Part shown: positions 51,000 through 62,045 of the stretch, piece after piece
How the letters are laid out: each line of letters begins with the position of its first letter
Position numbering within the stretch: the stretch's first letter is position 1
Assembly: GCA_002049455.2 (NCBI GenBank)
Contig: KV918889.1
Span: 1 to 64,000, forward strand
Length of the DNA stretch: 64,000 nt
Direction of reading: 5' to 3'
From: Porphyra umbilicalis
Lineage: Eukaryota; Rhodophyta; Bangiophyceae; Bangiales; Bangiaceae
Made by a program: the position numbers and the translations under genes
Notes under the pieces: generated by a model
The model's database searches: none
Seen by the model: only the letters and a program-made list of their open reading frames with translations
What the model was told of the DNA's origin: nothing

Positions 51000-52614
51000 A
51001 TGGCCATACCTGGGGGTGCATCGTCCCAGTCGACCCCCCCTGCAAGTGCTGGTCAACCACCGGCTCCCGCTGACCCCCCCGTGTTCCCCAGCTGTGGCGC
51101 TTGTGGGTACCGCAAGAAGTACGCTTTCAGCAATGTTCATTACTTCATGGACTGTATCATTGTCAAGAACCGCAATCAGTGCCCCTCGGCACTTGAACCC
51201 GGGAATGCCTCATATTCTCCTGTACAGTGCACCAAGGATGGCTGCGACTGCCACGAACTGTACGTTGCCCCAGCCGCTCCTCCGTGCGCATTTGCCGCTG
51301 TATCTTGGAGTCAATCGTCCTTTTTCGTCGCCGTTGGGTGTCGTGGCCGCGTGCTGCTATCCTTGCGGCTATTCACTACTGCGACGCCATATCTGATGCG
51401 ACCCCTTGATATCCTTCCCATGCTTGTGGATCTTGGCCCGTACCGTGTCGTTTTCTTCGATTGATACCCTGATTTGTGTCACGTTCTCTGGGTTTGGATC
51501 ATGAAAAGCAGGTGCCCAAAGTGCAACAAGAAAGTACGCCAGCCCATTACGATCGCATTGAGCCCAAGACTGTTCAAGAATAACATCAACAAGGGGGGCA
51601 TTTTCTTCACGAAGAAGCCCAGTGCCAAACTGTCACACCTCTCATATGCGTGCTCCCAGTCGCGCCACCCGTGGATTTTTCAGAGCGCGGCGCAACGCTG
51701 CCGCGCCAAGTATGAGGCTGAGGACGAAAAGCCGGAGGTCGAGCAGCGCCGACGCAACGGGCTCGTTGCCAACCTAGCGAGCGCGTCCGCGCCTCTGACA
51801 GACGTCGTCGACACGCTGGTAGGTTTGGGGTCGCCGGCCTCCAAGGTGTCTGCGGCCAACATTACTGCAAGCAGGGAGCAGGGACGGTGTGCTGATGCTT
51901 GTTTGGACGCTGTGGCCAGCGCCTGGGCCGGTGCTGTCACTGCTGTTACGGCCGCGCCCAGCGGGGTAGCGTCTAATGATGCCGCTGACATGGCGCTTGC
52001 GTTTTTGAGCAGCCGAAGCGCCGAAGCTGAAATTTAATCGGCCAAGCGGCTGCGGGAGGTTGCCGTTGCGCTTGAAGCCCCCGAGGGGTCCTGTCACCTG
52101 TACGTTTTCTGCGTTCCCAGATCTTTGCTTCCGCACATTATTTCCGTGCCTGTCTGGTTTGTTGTCTTCCTTCTACCAATGCGGTACTTGCTACTGACAC
52201 CCTTGACCTATCGCAAACATGCTCTTTTCTGCTGCATACTTTTCTTGTGCACTGGCTTCCAGGTCCCGACGAATTCCCAACTGCGCACCTGTCGAACATG
52301 GGGACGACACCGCGACCCAAGTGGCAGCAGGGCCTGTTGGTCCTCCGCGAACGGCCCCGGGCCAAGTTGCTGGTTTTCTGACTGAGTGGGTCCTTGCAGA
52401 CGAGACAGGTGCAGAGAGGGCCGAGTTCATGTCGCTAGTTGAGGATGCTGCCACTGAGTTCGGGATCCGCGGGTCCACGCTGGGGGGGTCGGCTGATGCA
52501 GAAGAGCTCGTCCCTCACTTTTTTTCTCGCTTCTCAGCCTCTTATAAGGCACTTGAGAGCCACAAAGCGCATTGTCGGGACTGGATTGTATCGCCGCGGC
52601 GGAGGAAGCCGTGA
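51000..52614 (+). CDS. three-exon Cys-rich (zinc-binding?) protein of unknown function, one in-frame stop
   Basis: Start ATG at 51000 in a TCCATGG context. Exon 1 (51000-51259) has a Pro-rich lead, then SCGACGYRKKYAF and QCTKDGCDCHEL. A 252-bp GTACGT..AAGCAG intron (51260-51511) and a 163-bp GTACGT..TTCCAG intron (52100-52262) are both phase 2 and join matching frames. Exon 2 (51512-52099) opens with CPKCNKKVRQPITIAL, continues basic, then Ala-rich helical. Exon 3 (52263-52614) has FLTEWVLADETGAERAEFMS and ends SPRRRKP. The paired CxxC motifs on both sides of the first intron suggest zinc binding, perhaps to DNA. Exon 2 has an in-frame TAA at 52035-52037 with protein-like sequence after it (SAKRLREVAVALEAPEG), so the gene is broken or the base is wrong. 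Full length would be about 400 residues. Family not recognised. Confidence 0.6.
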
Positions 52615-53805
52615 GGCTCTGCCCACCGCATCCACGGCGCCATGCATCTCCTGGCATACTGCCTTAGCGTGAGGTACACGCATTTTTTTGATTTCTGGCG
52701 CTCTGCTTGGTTGTACGGGTGCGGTTCCGGTTCAATTTCGTGGGACACAGACGCCAGAGAGGCACGCAGGTCTGCCCTCAAAATAGAACACATCCTTTCT
52801 TCCGGCTCCGCGACTGCACCCTGCCTCTGTCACAACCACACAACAGGCGACTAGAGCACTCAGATTGCATTCGTGCTGCAGTTTGAGCGTGTACCTGTGG
52901 CAACGGGAACGACCTTGTTTGCGAAGACATTCATCAGAGACCCCGCAGTCAGTGAACAGTTACCTCTCCTTCGGTCATCACGAAGCTCCTGACGCGAGTG
53001 CCAGGACCGTTGTTCTTGAGCGCGCTCTCTGCGGCGGCTATTGCTCAAGCGGTAATAAGAAGACCGCGCTGTATTTTTGATAGCAACGATACCACGGTAC
53101 CAAGTCAGGAGAGGAAATCACAGGTCTTCTGCGTTTATCACAGCCAAGCCAAAACGTGAGCAGCAGTGACCGTGCGAAGCAAAAACGACATGCACAGCAA
53201 GTAGCGGTCTACGCTGCAAACCTGAAGTTCCCTGTGACGAAGAAGGGAATCGAAATGTAGCGCATGGCTCAGCGAAAGCCGATACGGATAAGGAAATGGT
53301 AGCAGGAGGTAAGATTGACGGACGCCTTGTCTGGATACGGAGGTCAGTCAATCTGGCGCCATCTGTTCGGCTGGACAGGGCGGGTGGGCGCAACGTAGAG
53401 GTATGCTTTCAAAAATCAGATAAGACTGTCAGCGAGGCACGTCCGCGGACAAACTTACAGACGCACAACGAGAAACGGTAGAGGCGGGACCGCCAGTGCT
53501 CAGCACTGACATTGTGCACGCAAGGCGCAGCCATTAAGCAGTGACCGCAATGCACCCGAAAAAAATTTGGCATAGCTCTTGCGGTACCCCGCTTGGAAAA
53601 CGCATTTGGCACGCCTCAATCACAGCTCCACAGACTTGGCGCTCCTTGTAAAATTCGCACACAACAGAGAGTAAACACATCCAAGCAGTACCAGCACAGA
53701 ACGTGATGGACGTTGGAGCAGGGAGCCGAGTCGACAGCACGTCAGACGACAAAACTTGAGGCGGGGTTGTGTCAGACGACTGCGAATGGCGCGTAAAGGT
53801 GATAG
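52615..53805. other. intergenic / possible LINE 5' UTR
   Basis: No supported gene on either strand. The right part may be the 5' UTR of the non-LTR element; its 5' border could not be set because no target duplication was recognised. Confidence 0.35.
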
Positions 53806-56478
53806 ATGGGAACAGCGAACACCCAAGTTGTACAGTGCCAACACCAGGAAAAAAGAACTCTAACACGTTCTTGTGCAAAGAGAACACCCAATCTTGGGCG
53901 ATTCCGAGCGTCTGAGACCAAGCAAATCTCCCCCTCGCGGTTTCCGCGCTCCCCCCCCGTGGTTGCGGCGGCGGCTGCTGGCGCCGCCGCCCCCGCCGCA
54001 GTCGCCCGCGACGCCGGGCCCCCCGCCGGCGCCGCCACAGTCGATCCCGGCGGCCCCCCCTCCTCGCCCCTAACGGCCGCCCCTGCGGCGGCCGCCCAAG
54101 ACGCGGTCGCCGCGCCTGCGGCAGATCCCGGCGCTGCCCTCCGCCCGCGCCCCACGACGTGGGCGGACGCGGTGGTCGGGGAGCGTGGGGCTGCCCCTGC
54201 GGCCGTGACCGGCAGCCGGCGGCCGCGGCTGCGCGGCGGCAAGCACAAGGACGCTGTGGCGGTAGCCGCCGCCGTGGCGGCGGCGAAAACCAAGGAAAAG
54301 TACGGGGGCGCTGCCGCGGCGGCGGCCGCTCGGCTCGCCCGCGCGACCGCCGCGGGCGCCGCGCTGCGCCGCCTCGCCGCCGGGTCGCCCCCGCCGGTGA
54401 CACTGCGGACTGTCTACGTCCACGGCGTCACCCGCGAGTCGCGCACCTGGCGGCTGCGCGAGCTGCTGTCGGCGGCCGCCGGGCTGTTCAATCGGGCGGT
54501 CGTCGACGTCGACCGCGCCGGCGACCACACCGAGGCGCGCCTGCTGGCGCAGCACGCCGACGCGTTTGAGGCGGCGGTGGCGCTGTCGCCCGCAGCCGCC
54601 ACGCTTACGCTTGTGCGGGGGGTCGACCCCCTCTCGCTGTCACTGCTGGGCGCCCCGCGCTGACGCGGGCTGTCGGCGGAGGCGGCGTGCGAGGTGACGC
54701 GCGCGTTTTACGTGGCGCGCCGCCGCGCCAAGCTCATGTCGCTAGACGAGCAAGTGGGCATGCCGCCCGCCCACCGGGACGCCCTCGGCCCGCTGCTGCA
54801 CCGGGAGCTCGCCCCGTACGTGCAGCAGCTGGGTGCTGGTGGAGGCGCGATGGGCGGCCGTGCGGCGCTCCCAGCGGCGGCGGCCGCCGGTGCCAACGCT
54901 CAGCGCCGCGGCTCCGCCCCGCGTGGGGCGGACGGCGCCAGCCTGATTCCGCCCGAGGTGGTGCCATCCGCAGAGGCAGTCGACGCCGACCGGCTGGGCG
55001 GTGAAAATTCCCAGCTGGCCGCATCGACCCCCGCGTCAGCTTCTGTCACAACATCCGAAGTTTCGGTGTTGCCGTGCACCCCCCCCACATTTTCGGCCGC
55101 CGCCAAAGGCGACGGGGCGGCCGTGGAAACTTCTCGCACGGAGGGTGACGGGGCTGATCTGCGATCCGGGGTCGGGAAGCAGTCGGTCGCCACAACGGTG
55201 ACCAATCCCCCCCTCGGATCGGATCGCGCCTCGCCCATGCGGGCCGCAAGTTTTGCGCTGTCGTTCTCGCTCGGCGGCCGCCGCACGCCCCCAAGCAGCG
55301 CCCGCATGGGCTCGGCCCCCCCGACGCCTTCGCCGCACGCGGACCGCGCTTCGCTTGGCGCCGCCGGCCACATTGCCGCCGCGGGCGACGCGGCGAAAGG
55401 TGGCCTGCCGGCGGAAACGGCCGGCCCAGTCCCTTCGCTGGCCGACGTGGTCTCCGCGGCTGTTGGGCCCGCACCGGGCGGCGCTGTCGGCGCCCTCTTG
55501 CTGGCGGTGGGGATGCGCCGCGTCGCGGACGGCGCCGTGGCTGAGGCCACTGACGCGGCAGCCCCGCAGCGGCCGCTCGATCTGTCCGCCGCGGAGGCGT
55601 CCGCTGATGCGGACGAGGCGCGCGGCGTGCGCGTCGCGGCGTCGGCTGCCGCCACGGCGGACGCGGACTTGGCGGTGTCGTCGCCGGCTCTGCCCCGCCC
55701 CTCGACGTCGCCGACGCCCATAAAGCTCCGCGACGCCGATTCAGCCGTCGCCCTGTCGAGCGCGCGGGGATTGCGGCGGGCGGCCGCGCGCATCGTGGCC
55801 GCGCACGACGTGCCGGTAGCCGTCGCGCGCCGCCTGCAGGCGGCCGCCCTCGCGGGCATCGCCCGGCGCGCGCGGGTTGCCGCCGCCCGCGCTAAAGCTG
55901 CTGCTGCTGGGGCTGACGCCGCTGCCGCCGCGTTGGTGCACCTCCCCCCCGACGGGGGGAGCGACGGCTGTGGCTCGGGGGGGGCGGCGGTTCTGTGCGC
56001 GCCCGGCGCTGGTGCGCGCGCACCCCCGCCGACGCCTGCCGCTAAGCGGCGCGTGCGGGCGGCACACGACTCCGAGTCGGGGCAGCGCTCTGCGAGCACG
56101 GCCGCCGCGCGACCTGTCGGCATTGCAGGGAAGACGCGAGGGGCCTGGCTGGGCGCCGCCGCTGTGGCGCCGCCGCTCGTGCCTGGCGCGGCAGCCAGGC
56201 TGATCGCCGACGCGTCACCGGCGGTGGCGCCCGCCGCGGATAACGAGCCGGGGGTCAGGCGCGTGCCCCGCAACTCGCTTGTGGCGGGGGGGGTGCCCGC
56301 GGAGCCCCAACCCGACGGTTGGCTTGCCATGCGCGCCCTCCGCACCACGTGTGCCAATCTGTCGTGTGCGTCCGTTGCCGCGTCGCCTACCGATGCGTCG
56401 ATCGAGGCTCCGGGCGCCGCGCCATCGGCGGCGCCGCCTGCTCCCACCCCCCCCGTTTGCGACGCTTCCACTAAATGA
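53806..56478 (+). CDS. LINE ORF1 (RNA-binding-like), one internal stop
   Basis: Starts at ATG 53806 and runs in one frame to TGA 56476-56478, except for a TGA at 54661-54663 that separates two parts of the same frame (protein-like sequence on both sides: LSLLGAPR before, LSAEAACEVTRAFYVARRRA after). An RRM-like segment (VYVHGVTRESRTWRLRELL, then FNRAVVDVDRAGDHTEARLL) lies at about residues 200-265. The rest is Ala/Pro/Ser low complexity, with a short basic KTKEKYGG stretch before it. ORF1 proteins of LINEs bind element RNA; that role is inferred from position and the RRM-like segment. The stop overlaps the ORF2 start as ATGA. Confidence 0.65.
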
Positions 56479-59400
56479 GTACCTCTGGTGGTACCTCGCC
56501 GACCTTCCCGGTGGATGGGCGGCGGCCGCGACCGGCAGGACGGCGCGGTTTGTCGAGGCGGAGACGCGGAGCCGCCCCTCGTCGTTATATAAGTGGCGGT
56601 TCCCGGCGTGTTTGTTTGGATGGTTTGACAACTTCCCCCAGTCACAGTTACTGCCCCTTTACCCCCCGTGCCCCGTCCCCCTCGCCGTCCGGTGCGAGCG
56701 ACCGCGCCGTTGCCCCCCCCCCACCGCCCGCTCTCCCCCGTCTCGGTCTTCTGCGCGCCCCCCCCCCCCCCGCTCTCCTTCCGCTGCCTCGTCGTCCCCC
56801 CCCCTCGCTGCCGGCCTCGCCGGCTGGTGCAGCCGCCGTGGCCGATGGGCACCGCTGCCCGGTTGCGACCTCCGGCGTGACCGCGGCGAGAAACCCACTG
56901 TGGTTTTGCGTCCACGCGCAACTGCGAGACGCGCACAAGGCCGCTGACGTGGCGAAGGCGGTGCGTGCGGCCAACCGGCTGCGTGGCTGCCGCCACTGCG
57001 GCGCGTTGTTGCACACCGGTCGGTCGACCACTGCATACCTGTCGCTGGCGGAGCACGTGGCAGGGTGTGCTGCGCGCCCGGGCGCGCCCGCCGCCGCGCC
57101 GGCCGCCCGCGCGGTTGGGGGCCCTCCGGTGGTGGGTGGCGCCGCCGCCGCGTCGCCCCTGGCGACGCCGCCACCTTTTCTTGCCGCAGACAGCGCTTCT
57201 GGTGTGGCCGGTGTTGCGGCCCCGCCCCTGGGCGTCTGCCCTACTGTCAGCTGTGGCGCGGCCGTGGAGGCGGGCGACGCGCTGGTCGAGCATCTGCGCA
57301 TGGCGCACACGGCGGTGATCGTGCCGCCCGCCCGCCTCGAGGGTGCGCAGCTGGGGGGCTGCCGGCACTGCCACCGCCTGTTTTCGGTGGTGCGGCAGGC
57401 GTCCGGGCATCGCCCCCTGCACTCGCATGAGCTCAACTGCCCGTCGCACCCAGTGCTGCATGCCGGCGGTGGTCGTGCTGTGGCTTTTGCGGCAGCGAAC
57501 GCGGCAAGTGCGGCGCCGGCGACGGCGGCCGACCTGGCCAGCTGGGCGACGCGCACGTGCTGCGTGGTGGGTGGGTGCACCACCGCGTTCCGCGGCGTCG
57601 TGACGCCGCGTACGCTGCCGGCGCACCTGGTGCGGTCGCACAAGCTAGCGGCGGTGCCAGCGAAGTGGGTCCGCGCGCTGCGGTTGGCCGGATGCAGCTA
57701 CTGCGGCCGCCCATACCGCACTGTCGTCGACTGGCAGCGGCGCACCTCGCTGTCGTGGCACGAGGCGCGGTGCGACGAGCGGCCACCGCGCGAGTCTGAT
57801 GCGGAGGCCGACCTGCCGCCGCCGCGGGCCGGTGACGCGGGAGGCTTCCTGCCTAACGTCGGCGACGACGCGCACCCGGCTGTGGGCGGCGCCGCCGTCG
57901 ACGGGGCGGCAGCTGGCGCCCCCGCCCCCCCTCCCCTTCAAGCCCCATTAATGTTTTCGGTTGAGCCGAGCGAGTGGGCGCGGCGGCGCGGGGCGTTTCT
58001 GCTGCTTCAGGCCCCAACCCCCGACTCGAGGGCGGCGCTGGTGGCGTCCGGCGCGCGCACTGCCGACCACGTCGCAGTTTCTCTGCTGCCCGCGTGGCGG
58101 CAGCTGGGTGCCGATGCGCTCTCCTGGGTGCGGCGCGAGCCGGGAAGTGCCACCGCGTGGCTTTTGGTGATGACCCTCCCCTCCCTCTTCCTTCACGTCC
58201 CCGCGCGCACGCGGGGGAGGAAGGAGGGTCCAGCGCCGCTGAGTCACGCGGCGCGCGTGTCTACGCTGCTCAACGAGGAATTTGCGGCCGCGTTGCGTGA
58301 CCGAAACATAGGTGTGTGGCGCAAGCCGCCCGAGTCGGCGGGCACGGCCACATCGTCTGTGTCCCTGTCATCACCCGCGTCGCCTCCTCCACACCCGCCC
58401 CCCCCCCCCCTTCGCCCCCCGCCCGATTCGCCGGCTGCATCCGTACCTCCCCCGCGGGTTGGGCCGGGCGTCCCTGTCCGCCCAACGAGCGCCCGGCTGC
58501 GCGTGACGCGTGTGCAGCGGTGGGCTCTACGCCAAGTGTGGTGCGGCCGCCTCAGCGCCGCGGCGCGCACCCTGCAAGAAGCGCCGATGGCGCCCCACAC
58601 AAGGTACGTATGGCCGGCGGCGCAGCGGCTGTTCCCGCGCGCCACGCCGCGGCCGGCGACGACCGAGGCGGTCGGGGCCGACTTCGGCCCTGAGCTGGAC
58701 ATCGCCGCCGCGCATAGCGTGGCTGCGGGTGCCCCGCTGGGCTTATCGACGGCGACGGTGGTGGCGACCATCCGGTCTGCCGCGCGCGGCTCCGCCCCGG
58801 GCCCGTCCGGCCTCCGGATGGAGCACCTGTGGGCGCTGGCGGAGGACGGGCGCGACGCGCTAGTGGTGGTGGTGCGGCTGTTGGCAACCGAGGCGGCGAC
58901 AATGGTGGCGCCCGCTGTGTCGAGTCACGCGCTGGCGGGCGTGGAGTTGCTTCTGCTTGTCAAGCCGGGGGCGCCCGATGCTGACGGGGTGCCCCGGCTC
59001 CGCTCGATCGGGATGCCGGAGACCATTCGCAAGCTGGTAGCCGGGTCGCTGGCGCGCGACCTGCGCGCGTCGGCGGCTGCGCTGATCGCGCCGCTGCAGC
59101 TGGGCATTGGCGTGCCAAACGCGTGCGAGCGACTCTGGCACGCGTTGGATGCCCAGCTGGAGGCGGCTCCGGAGGAGGGGGTGCTACTGCTGGACTTCAA
59201 AAACGCGTCCAACCTGATTTCCCGCGCGGCGGCGCGGGCATTGATGGACCGCGCGTTCCGTCCTTGACGCCGCACGTCGCGGCGACTTACGGCGGCGCTC
59301 CGCCGGCGGTGTACGGATGAGCGACGGCACGGCGCGGCGGCGACGGTGCCGGCGACGGTGACGGCCGCGGCGGCCGGGGCGGGGCGGGCGACGGCGGCGA

Positions 59401-61474
59401 TAGTGGGATGGGCGACGAGGACCCCCCCGGCTCAGTCGCCGAGGACGACGACTCTCACCTGCCCCAGTGGGTGCCCCCCCCCCCGCTCGACGGGTGCTCA
59501 CCGTCGAGCGGGGGACGCTGCAGGGGGACCCGTTGGGGCCCTTTCTCCACGCCGCGGCCCTGATGCTCGTGCTTCTGCGCCTGGCACGCCTTCACTCCGC
59601 GCACGCCATCGACGCATTTCTCGATGACGTGCGCGCGGTGGGGCCCGTGGCTGGGCTTGGCGCGGTGATGGCACCGGCGACGCAGGTTGTGGCGCTCGTC
59701 GACGCGGAGCTGTCGCCCACCAAGTGCGTGGCGTGGTCGCCGGGCGCATCTGCGGCGCCGCCTGACCTGACAGACCAGTGACGGTCGGAGAAGGTGGAGC
59801 AATTTTCTATCCAAGTCGGCAACCGCGATTTCGTGGCGGCGCGCGTCGCGGCCATGGCGGCCGAGCACGCGGCGGGGGTGGCGGCGATTGTCGCCCTGCC
59901 GAAGGAGGAGCTGCAGACCAAGCTGCTCCTCCCCCGTCTGTGCGCCGGGCCGCGTGTAACGTACGCGATGCGGTCTCTCCCCCTCGACGCGGGCGCCACG
60001 TTGGCCGCCGCCGTCGACGCGGACTTACAGCGGACGGTGCTCTGCCTTCTGTGCGACGCGACGGACGGCGCTGCGGTCCGCACAGCGCTGCTCGAGCGCG
60101 CCGCGCTGCCCGTCCGTATGGGGGGGCTGGGCGTCGGCGATCGTTCGCGTGTGGCGGCGGCGGGCGTCGTGGCGTCCTGGGCGGACGCCGCCGTGCACTG
60201 CCACAGGGCGGCGGCGCCGGCGTTGGCCGACCTGGCTGGTGCCCTGCAGGACAACGCCCCGGTTGGTCCTGCAGTGCCCGCCGGCGCCCAGGTTGACACC
60301 CGGGCGTGGCCCGGCGCCCCTCGTGCGGGCGCCGCGGCTGCTGCTGGCGCCGCTGGCGCTCTACCGGCGGCCGACGCGACGCCGTCGGGGCGTCGCCCCC
60401 CCATCCTCCCGGGCCTTCTGGCGGCCGTGGCCGCCGTGAACGCCAGGTGCGGCGCGGCACCCGCACCCCCCCCGAACCGCCCCCGACCAACTTGCCCCCC
60501 CTGCCGACGCCCATATCGCGGCGACCGGCCCACTCCGCGTCGCGGGCTGGACCCGGCTGAGTTGGGTGCGGCTGATCGAGAAGGCGCGGGCCCCGTCCCA
60601 ACGGGACCTAGCGGGGCCCGTGCACCTTGCCGCGCTGGAGCGGCTGCGGGTCACGCTGCCAAACAATGCCGACCTTGCGCGGCTCGCCGCCTGTCACGGG
60701 TCGGGCGTGGGCCTGGGGCTGTCGGCGTTGTCGGCACCCGGCCGCCCTGCCGGCGCCATGGGCGGGCGGGCCATGCGGATGGCCACCCGCCTCTGGCTTG
60801 GCGTACCCCCTGTCCCGCGGACAGCGGTGGCGCGCCGGTGCGCGTGCGGCGCGGCGGTGGACGCGTACGGTGTCCACTTCCTGGCGGCGTGCAGCGCCGC
60901 CTCGTGCATCACCAATGCCACGTTTCGCCGCAACGCGCTGGTGGCGCGAACGGCGGACATGCTGCGCGCGCACCCGCATTTGCGGGACGTGGTGGTGAAG
61001 GCGTCGTCGGCGCTTTTCAGTGCTGGCACTGAGACGGTTCGCACGGTCATGCGGACGGTGCACGTGCAGACTGGGGGGGTGGTCTGGGGCGACGTCGCCG
61101 TCGCGTCGGTCTTCACCGACAAGGTCGTCGCGGACGTCGTCGCCTGGCCTTCCTTGGCTGCGGCGGCGGTGGGGCGCGAGGCGCGCAAGGTGCGCAAGTA
61201 CGCGCCGCGCCTCCCCGCCGCCGACCCGCCCGCTGTCTTCACCTCACTGGTGTGGGAGGTGTTTGGCCGCGTGGGCCCCGTGTCCGCGGACTTCTTTCGA
61301 ACGGCTGTCGGTGGTCCGGGGCGCTCTCGCGCGCTCGCGTCGCTGCTTACGGACGCGTCGGCTAGTATTTGGCGCTACAACGCGGACATGCTTTGTGAGG
61401 GTGTTTTGAGGTGTGATTCGAGGGGGCGGGCCACTTTGGACGCCCCAACTGCTTTGGCCCGAGTTTTCGGTTGA
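56475..61474 (+). pseudogene. LINE ORF2: zinc fingers, reverse transcriptase, restriction-like endonuclease
   Basis: Start ATG 56475 within the ATGA overlap. Five Cys/His clusters at about residues 172, 255, 296, 362 and 407 (CRHCGALL, CPTVSCGAA, CRHCHRLF, CCVVGGCTTAF, CSYCGRPY, each with downstream H/C). Reverse transcriptase: GSAPGPSGLRMEHL, RLRSIGMPETIRKL, LLLDFKNASNLISR (to 59267), then in other frames TPHVAATYGGAPPAVYG (59267-59320), GTLQGDPLGPF with the catalytic FLDDV box (59510-59640), and the thumb region LPVRMGGLGVGD (near 60120). The last part (60566-61474) has a CCHC knuckle (CACGAAVDAYGVHFLAAC) and the endonuclease segment VVADVVAWPSLA, GREARKVRKYA, FTSLVWEVFGRVGPVSADFF. About four frame changes interrupt it, some at C runs. 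YxDD appears as FLDD. Confidence 0.8.
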
Positions 61475-61640
61475 GTAAGGCCTCGGCTCATTTGGATATT
61501 AGCGGACATGAGGACCGGGCCCGATGAGAAGCAAAGCAGCACCCGGATTTTTTTCTCGGACTGATAGTAGAGTGGTACAGCAACCAAATTGGGTACAGAC
61601 GACGGCGATCACCCGCCGTCGCTGTGAAGCGGGAGGTAGA
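61475..61640. other. LINE 3' flank with small hairpin
   Basis: Follows the LINE stop. It contains the hairpin CGACGGC-GATCACCC-GCCGTCG near 61601-61621, which could be 3' UTR structure. The left border of the next Copia element probably lies in this stretch. Confidence 0.35.
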
Positions 61641-62045
61641 TAGGTGGATGCGTTGGTTTACTTGGATGGCGGCTTTGGGCCCACTAGGACCGCCTGATAT
61701 ACCCCAGGCGACCCCTCTGCCAGTCCCAGAGACGACCCTCTCTCAGTGCTCCCCCAGGCACTTCCACTCTCCGCGTGTGCAGGGCCTGCGGCGCACCTCC
61801 CAAAGCGGAGCATGCGCCTCCCCGGTGGTAAGCCGCCCACCGCCGCACAATCCAGTCACCACGCCACGCACAATCCCCCCCGAGCTCACCACGAGAAGGG
61901 GGGGGAGCTCACCGAGAGATACACAAATCAAGTACAAACAAGTACATGTCATACACAATCGAATGCCCACAAGTACACGAGCTTGAGTCACCAAAAGCCC
62001 GCGTGTAAGTAAAGCTCCAATGAAATTCCCGAGCGGAGCTCAACA
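61562..62045 (-). repeat. Copia-3 3' LTR (left border tentative)
   Basis: The right end is clear: in element orientation a purine tract (AATTGGGGGAG) is followed by TGTTGAGCTCCGCTC at 62045. The left border is a guess at TGATAGTAG (61562), because the partner LTR and target duplication are outside the window. Confidence 0.45.

Larger units (their letters stand above)
53806..61474 (+). mobile_element. non-LTR retrotransposon (LINE) with two ORFs and restriction-like endonuclease
   Basis: ORF1 (53806-56478) and ORF2 (56475-61474) overlap by ATGA. ORF2 has N-terminal zinc fingers, reverse transcriptase, a CCHC knuckle and a C-terminal PD-(D/E)xK-like endonuclease. No APE-type endonuclease is visible. 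This is the domain order of early-branching LINEs (R2/CRE/NeSL/R4 group), which mostly carry one ORF. The coordinates cover the coding part only; the 5' and 3' ends are not resolved and no poly-A tail is seen after 61474. The copy is broken: one stop in ORF1 and several frame changes in ORF2. Confidence 0.85.

Noticed and set aside
54900-57641. 913-codon minus-strand frame across LINE ORF1/ORF2
   Set aside because: Antisense shadow; the zinc fingers and RT motifs read on the plus strand.
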